Assembly: GCA_007449985.2 (NCBI GenBank)
Contig: VIIQ02000298.1
Coordinates: 1-64,000, forward strand
Origin: Desmodesmus armatus
Taxonomy: Eukaryota > Chlorophyta > Chlorophyceae > Sphaeropleales > Scenedesmaceae
Length of the DNA stretch: 64,000 bases
Direction: 5' to 3'
Part shown: piece by piece, positions 57,212-64,000 of the stretch
Layout: every line of letters begins with the position of its first letter
Position numbering within the stretch: the first letter of the stretch is position 1
Program-made: the position numbers and the translations under genes
Notes under the pieces: generated by a model
What the model saw: the letters and a program-made list of their open reading frames with translations, nothing else
Told to the model about the DNA's origin: nothing
Databases searched by the model: none

Positions 57212-58204
57212 GTCAAGCTGCGTAAATGTTGAAGGTAAATAGCGAAGCCTGCATAGCAATCAATTACTAACTAGGTGTCAGCAGCAGCGGACAAAGTAGC
57301 CATGGTGCGGGCATCAGTGCAGTGAAAGCCTTATGCAAGGATAATGCTACATCTAGCCCAACTACTGACCCGTCACAAACCAGCAGATGGATTTTGGACT
57401 GTGCAGGCAGCTGTTTGTCACAGCTGAACAAGCATGAATCAACGTACAGCAACCAAGCAACTTGACAGAGGACTTCGGATTAGCCCCAAACTGTTTGGGC
57501 CAAACATATTATACATAGCATGCAGTCAACAGCTGGAATGCACAAGCCACGTCATGGCAGCCAGGGCTCAATACCAATTTAGCGTAAACCACGTGACACA
57601 CGAACGCTTGTCAATTCACGCTGACGCGCATATCATTACACGTGTTTCCAGCCAGGTTCATCGCGCAGCATGCTGCTAGCAGCGAGTCGACCTTGGTGCA
57701 AGACAAGCAATACACCACCAGGCGACCAGTGACTCAGGACACTAGAAAGCCTGGGCCAGTTACGGCCCTCAAAGCCAACAGCACAAGAAAAAGAACTAAT
57801 ATAGGTAGCATGTTGTACATATACTATACAAGCAACTCAGTTGGACATGACCCCTGGTCCAGTTGCAGACCATGCTGCCTGGAACGGCAGGGTCTCAGCG
57901 CGCTGCCGCATCCTGCTGCTGTAGCGTGTGGCATTGAGTGGTCGCCGGAAAGGCACCCCATTAGCGCGTGGGTGTGTCAGTCTGTAGAGCATGCTCCGCC
58001 AAGAACCGCGCAACGCACATGCATCCGTAAGGTCGTGCATGTTCGTTGGCTGCCCCAAGGCCTGCAGATCCCTCGTGACACATTTTTCCCAGCTCATAGG
58101 CGGTGCCCCCCGCGGTGCTGACGCGCATAAATCGAATGAATTCACCGGTTGGCTCTCACATTTTCTTTACTTAAATTCACCCATTTTCGGGGCGGCGAAG
58201 CCGC
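57212..58204. other. Intergenic region upstream of the PC-esterase-like gene
   Basis: Contains the likely promoter of the minus-strand gene. Short ORFs compete on both strands. The minus-strand stretch at 57,840-58,140 is the only one with suggestive content and is listed separately. From about 58,205 the 180-bp satellite begins. Confidence 0.35.
57837..58130 (-). pseudogene. Possible C-terminal tail of a LINE ORF (weak)
   Basis: The minus-strand reading TRDLQALGQPTNMHDLTDAC followed by ALRGSWRSMLYRL resembles the last segment of many LINE ORF2 proteins (a short helix, LxxLAxDRxxWR), and ends at a stop at 57,837. No upstream RT sequence and no ATG is visible. The similarity is by eye over about 30 residues only. 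Confidence 0.3.
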
Positions 58205-60995
58205 CCCCCTTTTCAGCGCTGTTGATGCTGAGCTTGTTTGTCAACACACAGCACATGCCCCTCCGCGCTAAATTTCGCCATGTGTACTTATGCTTGGGAC
58301 AGTATTTCACCCCCCCCCCCCTCTTGGAACCCCCCCCCCCCCCCCATCTGGCCCACATTCAGATCTTTCAAAGTCTTGCACATCTAAACCACACTGTTTG
58401 CAGAGCAAGTAGGGCTTGTGAGTCAAAACACAGCACATGCCCCTCCACGCTCAATCGCACCATGTGTATTATTGCTTGGGACAGCAGTCCACATCCCCCC
58501 CTGGAAGTCCCCCCCTCCCCATCTGGCCCACATTGACCTCTGTCAACGTCTCGTACATCTTCACCACACAGTATAGTAGGGCATGTGAGTCAGTGCATGG
58601 CACACACACCCCTTCGCGCTGAATTGCACCATGTGTATTTATGCTTGGGACAGCATTTTACACCCACCCTTTGAAGGGGTTCCCTCCCCCCCCCCCCTCA
58701 CAGGTGCCCCACGTTCAGCCCCAACAAAGTCTCGCACATCATCACCACACTGTATATCAAATTGATGCAGCTTGTGAATCAACGCACAGCACATGCCCCT
58801 CCGCGCTAAATTTCACCATGTGTATTGATGCTTGGGACAGTATTTCACAACCCCCCTATTTCAACCCCCCCCCCCCCCCCATCTGGCCCACATTCAGATC
58901 TTTCAAAGTCTCGCACATCAAAACCACACTGTTTGCAGGGCTGATAGGGCTTGTGAGTCAATGCACCGCACATGCCCCTCCACGCTCAATTGCACCATGT
59001 GTATTTTTGCTTGGGACAGCATTTTTACACCCATCCTTTGAAGGGGGTCCCTCCCCCCCCCCTCCTCCCTGCCAGGTGCCCCACGTTCAGCCCCAACAAA
59101 GTCTCGCACATCATCACCACACTGTATATGAAGTTGATAGGGCTTGTGAGTGAATGTACAGCACATGTCCCTCTGCGCTGAATTTTACCATGTGTAACAA
59201 TACTGGGAACAGTATTTCATCCCCCCCTCCCGGAAGCCCCCCCCCATCTGGCCCACATTCAGATCTTTTACAGTCTCGCACATCAAAACCACACTGTTTG
59301 CAGAGCTAGTAGGGCTTGTGAGTCAACGCACAACACATGCCCCTCCGCGCTAAATTGCACCATGTGTATTTTTGCTTGCGACAGCATTCCACCCCCCCCC
59401 CCCGGAAGCCCCCCCCCCCCCCCCCCCCCCGGGGTTTGATTCACTAGTATGGGGCGAACAGCGGGCGAACAGCGGGAAGGACATGTGATGTGCTCAACCA
59501 CAAGCCCTATCAGCCTTATTTACAGTGGGGTGATGATGTGCATGACTTTGAAAGCACTGAATGTGGGCCAGATGGTGGGGGGGGGGGGCGCTTCAAAGGG
59601 GGGGTGGGGTGAAATGCTGTCCCAAGCATAAATACACATGATGCAATTTAGCGCTGAGATGTGTGTGCTATGCATTGACTCACATGCCCTACTAGATCTA
59701 TGTACAGTGTGGTGATGATGTGCAAGACTTTGACAGAGGTCAATGTGGGCCAGTAGGGGAGGGGGGGTTTCGGGGGGGGGGGGGGGGATGCTGTCCCAAG
59801 CATGAATACACATGGTGCAACCCAACGCAGAGGGGCATGAGCTGTGCGTTGACTCACAAGCCCTACTAGCTCTTCAAACAGCGTGGTTTCAAAGCACAAC
59901 CGATGTGCGGGGCTTTGAAAGTTCTGAATGTGGGCCAGAGGTGGGGGGGGGGGGAGTGAAATACTGTCCCAAGCATAAAACAACATGGCAAAATTTAGCG
60001 CGGAGGGACGTGAGCTGTACATTCACTCACAAGCCCTATCAACTTTAATTACAGTGTGGCGATGATGTGTCAGACTTTGTTGGGGCTGAACGCGGGGCAC
60101 CTGGGAGGGGGGGGGGGAGCCCCCTTCAAAGGATGGGTGTAAAAATGCTGTCCCAAGCATAAATACACATGGTGCAATTCAGCGCGGAGGGGTGTGTGAC
60201 ATGCACTGATTCACATGCTCTACTAGATCTGTATACTGTGTGGTGAACATGTACGAGGTCAATGTACGAGACTTTGATAGAGGTCAATGTGGGCCAGATG
60301 GGGAGGGGGGGGGGAGCTTCCGGGGGGGGGGGGATGTGGACTGCTGTCCCAAGCAATAATACACATGGTGCAATTGAGCGTGGAGGGGCATGTGCGGTGC
60401 ATTGACTCACAAGCCCTATCAGCCCTGCAAACAGTGTAATTTTGATGTGCGAGACTTTGACCCATTTTATGCCCACCTTTTGAGGGGGTCCCTTACAGGT
60501 GCCCCACGTTCAGCCCCAACAAAGTCTCGCACATCATCACCACACTGTATACAAAGCTGATAGGGCTTGTGGGTAAATGGACATCACATGTCCTTCCACC
60601 CTGACGAGCACTATGTGCATCATTGAATGATTCAATGCAATTCAATGAGCATGATGCTCAAGACAGCATTTCACCCACCCCCCCCTCTGGCCCACATTCA
60701 GATCTTTCAAAGCCCCGCACATCCGTTGCGGTTTGAAACCACGCTGTTTGAAGAGCTAGTAGGGTTTGTGAGTCAACGCACAGCTCATCCCCCTCCGCGT
60801 TGTGTTGCACCATGTGTATTTATGCTTTGGACAGCACCCCCCCCCCCCCACCCCCCCCCGGAAACCCCCCCATCCCCTACTGGCCCACATTGACCTCTGT
60901 CAAAGTCTCGCACATCATCACCACACTGTATATAGTCTAGTAGGGCATGTGAGTCAATGCATAGCACACACTACTCCGCGCTAAATTGCATCATG
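58205..60995. repeat. 180-bp satellite with orientation switches (first block)
   Basis: Monomers of about 170-185 bp contain GCACATGCCCCTCCGCGCTA, ACCATGTGTATTTATGCTTG, GGGACAGCATTTCAC, a C run of 8-25, CTGGCCCACATTCAGATC, TTTCAAAGTCTCGCACATCA and CCACACTGTTTGCAGAGC. They run forward at 58,205-59,430 and reversed from about 59,490 to 60,470. From about 60,480 they are forward again. The first switch lies at a run of 22 or more C (near 59,410-59,432) followed by CGGGGTTTGATTCACTAGTA and a duplicated GGGCGAACAGC. The family lacks the middle third of the 341-bp monomer but shares its other modules. Confidence 0.93.
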
Positions 60996-61003
60996 TGTAT
61001 TTA

Positions 61004-62003
<1,000 letters not shown>

Positions 62004-62008
62004 TTTTA

Positions 62009-64000
62009 TGCTTGGGACAGCATTTCACCCCCGCCCTTTGAAGCGCCCCCCCCCCTCCCATCTGGCCCACATTCAGTGCTTTCAAAGTCATGCACATCAT
62101 CACCCCACTGTAAATAAGGCTGAAAAGGCTTGTGGTTGAGCACATCACATGTCCTTTCACGCTGAATTGCACCATGTGTATCTATGCTTGGGACAGCATT
62201 TTGCACCCACTGTTTGAAGCCCCCCCCTCCCCCATCTGGCCCTCATTCAATGCTGTCAAAGTCTCGCACATCATCACCACACTGTATATAAAGCTGATAG
62301 GCTTGTGGGTGAATGCACATCACATGTCCTTCCACGCTGGATGGCACCATGTGCATTCATGCCCAAGACAGCACTGAACACCTCCCTCCTGAAGGGGGCC
62401 CCTCCCCCCCCCCCCCTCCCAGGTGCCCCATGTTCAGCCCCAACAATGTCTCGCACATCGTCACCACACTGTATACAAAGCTGATAGGGCTTGTGGGTGA
62501 ATGCACATCACATGTCCTTCCACCCTGAAGCGCACTATGTGCATTCAATGCAAGTCAATGAGCATGATCCTCAAGACAGCATTTCACACCTCCCCTCTGA
62601 AGGGGGCTCCTCCCCCCCCCCCCCCCCCCAGGTGCCCCATGTTCAGCCCCAACAATGTTCATCACCACACGGTATACAAAGCTGATAGGGCTTGTGGGTG
62701 AATGCACATCACATGTCCTTCCACCCTGTAGTGCACTATGTGCATTCAATGCAATTCAATGAGCATGATCCTCAAGACAGCATTTCACACCTCCCCTCTG
62801 AAGGGGGCTCCTCCTCCCCCCCCCCCCCTCCAACCACAAGCCTTTTCAGCCTTATTTACAGTGGGGTGATGATGTGCATGACTTTGAAAGCACTGAATGT
62901 GGGCCAGATGGGAGGGGGGGGGGGGCGCTTCAAAGGGCGGGGGTGAAATGCTGTCCCAAGAATAAATACACATGATGCAATTCAGCGCTGAGTAGTGTGT
63001 GCTATGCATTGACTCACATGCCCTACTAGATCTATATACAGTGTGGTGATGATGTGCGAGACTTTGACAGAGGTCAATGTGGGCCAGTAGGGGAGGGGGG
63101 TTTCGGGGGGGGGGGGGGGGATGCTGTCCCAAGCATGAATACACATGGTGCAACCCAACGCAGAGGGGCATGAGCTGTGCGTTGACTCACAAGCCCTACT
63201 AGCTCTTCAAACAGTGTGGTTTCAAACCGCAACGGATGTGCGGGGCTTTGAAAGATCTGAATGTGGGCCAGAGGGGGGTGGGTGAAATGCTGTCTTGAGC
63301 ATCATGCTCATTGAATTGCATCGAATCATTCAATGATGCACATAGTGCTCGTCAGGGTGGAAGGACATGTGATGTCCATTTACCCACAAGCCCTATCAGC
63401 TTTGTATACAGTTTGGTGATGATGTGCGAGACTTTGTTGGGGCTGAACGTGGGGCACCTGTAAGGGACCCCCTTCAAAAGGTGGGTATAAAATGCTGTCC
63501 CAAGCATAAATACACATGGTGCAATTCAGCGCGGAGATGTGTGTGCTATGCCCTACTAGACTATATACAGTGTGTGATGATGTGCGAGACTTTGACAGAG
63601 GTCAATGTGGGCCAGTAGGGGAGGGGGGGGTCGGGGACAAGGACAGGGGGGGGGGGGGCGTTGCTGTCCAAAGCATAAATACACATGGTGCAACACAACG
63701 CGGAGGGGGATGAGATGTGTGTTGCTTCACAAGCCCTACTAGCTCTTCATACAGTGTCGTTTCAAACCACAACGGATGTGCGAGGCTTTCTGATCTGAAT
63801 GTGGGCCAGAGGTGGGGGGGGGGGTGAAGTACTGTCCCAAGCATAAAGAAACATGGCGAAATTTACCGCGGAGGGACGTCAGCTGTACATTCACTCACAA
63901 GCCCTATCAACTTCATATACAGTGTGGCGATGATGTGTCAGACTTTGTTGGGGCTGAACATGGGGCACCTGGGAGGGGGGGGGGGAGGAGGAGCCCCCTT
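62009..64000. repeat. 180-bp satellite with orientation switch (second block)
   Basis: Forward monomers run from 62,009 to about 62,830 (GCACATCACATGTCCTTCCA, CAGGTGCCCCATGTTCAGCC and TGTCTCGCACATCGTCACCA variants), then reversed monomers run to the window end. The switch lies in CTCCTCCCCCCCCCCCCTCC at about 62,810-62,832. The reversed part at about 62,950-63,480 is a close inverted copy of 60,480-60,990, including the unusual CATCATTGAATGATTCAATG insert (60,618; reverse complement near 63,325). The array is open at the right edge. Confidence 0.92.

Noticed and set aside
57642..58121. 159-codon plus-strand ORF
   Set aside because: No domain or ATG-supported coding pattern; it overlaps a minus-strand stretch that looks at least as plausible as a LINE tail.

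Overview
This is nuclear DNA of a eukaryote, most likely a chlorophycean green alga (inference). The protein-coding loci are interrupted by GT-AG introns of about 107 to 432 bp with matching phases. The mobile DNA consists of non-LTR retrotransposon 3' fragments and small non-autonomous DNA elements. About half of the window is satellite DNA with long C or G runs. I see no bacterial operon, CRISPR array, rRNA or convincing tRNA. The species cannot be fixed from sequence alone.

Layout. Positions 1-25,614 are one head-to-tail satellite array of about 69 monomers (341 bp or about 359 bp), with a 9-10 monomer higher-order period of about 3.2-3.5 kb in its right half. A 1.6-kb 5'-truncated LINE (18,955-20,562) interrupts it. 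From 25.6 to 58.2 kb is a mixed region of genes, miniature transposons, inverted repeats and smaller tandem arrays: a roughly 340-450-bp family at 34.2-35.7 kb, a 147-bp family at 49.8-50.7 and 54.0-54.5 kb, and a 341-bp relative at 54.5-55.5 kb. From 58.2 kb to the end is a 180-bp satellite in blocks of alternating orientation, interrupted by a retroelement-like insert ending in a 283-bp (TAG)n tract. The 341-, 340-450- and 180-bp families share a box around ATGTGCGAGACTTTG and look like branches of one superfamily.

Genes. Four loci have clear protein-level support. They are a GT31 galactosyltransferase-like gene (minus, 31,937-32,848), a spliced fucosyltransferase-like gene (minus, 37,378-39,385), a seven-exon methyltransferase-like gene (plus, 47,191-49,768) that carries a one-base deficit in exon 6, and a PC-esterase/SGNH-like gene (minus, 56,000-57,211). 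A membrane-anchored ORF (40,161-40,760) may belong to the fucosyltransferase gene. Three of the four begin with an N-terminal hydrophobic anchor, and the 5' end of the fucosyltransferase gene is unresolved. Together they would suit Golgi glycan building and decoration (inference). Remaining ORFs are hypothetical or shadows of repeats.

Most notable: (1) three insertions at the same spot, GTATTTATG, of the satellite monomer; (2) a 22-bp perfect palindrome that separates the two main monomer types; (3) the satellite superfamily with a common box; (4) a 40-bp hAT-like element with a perfect 8-bp target duplication.
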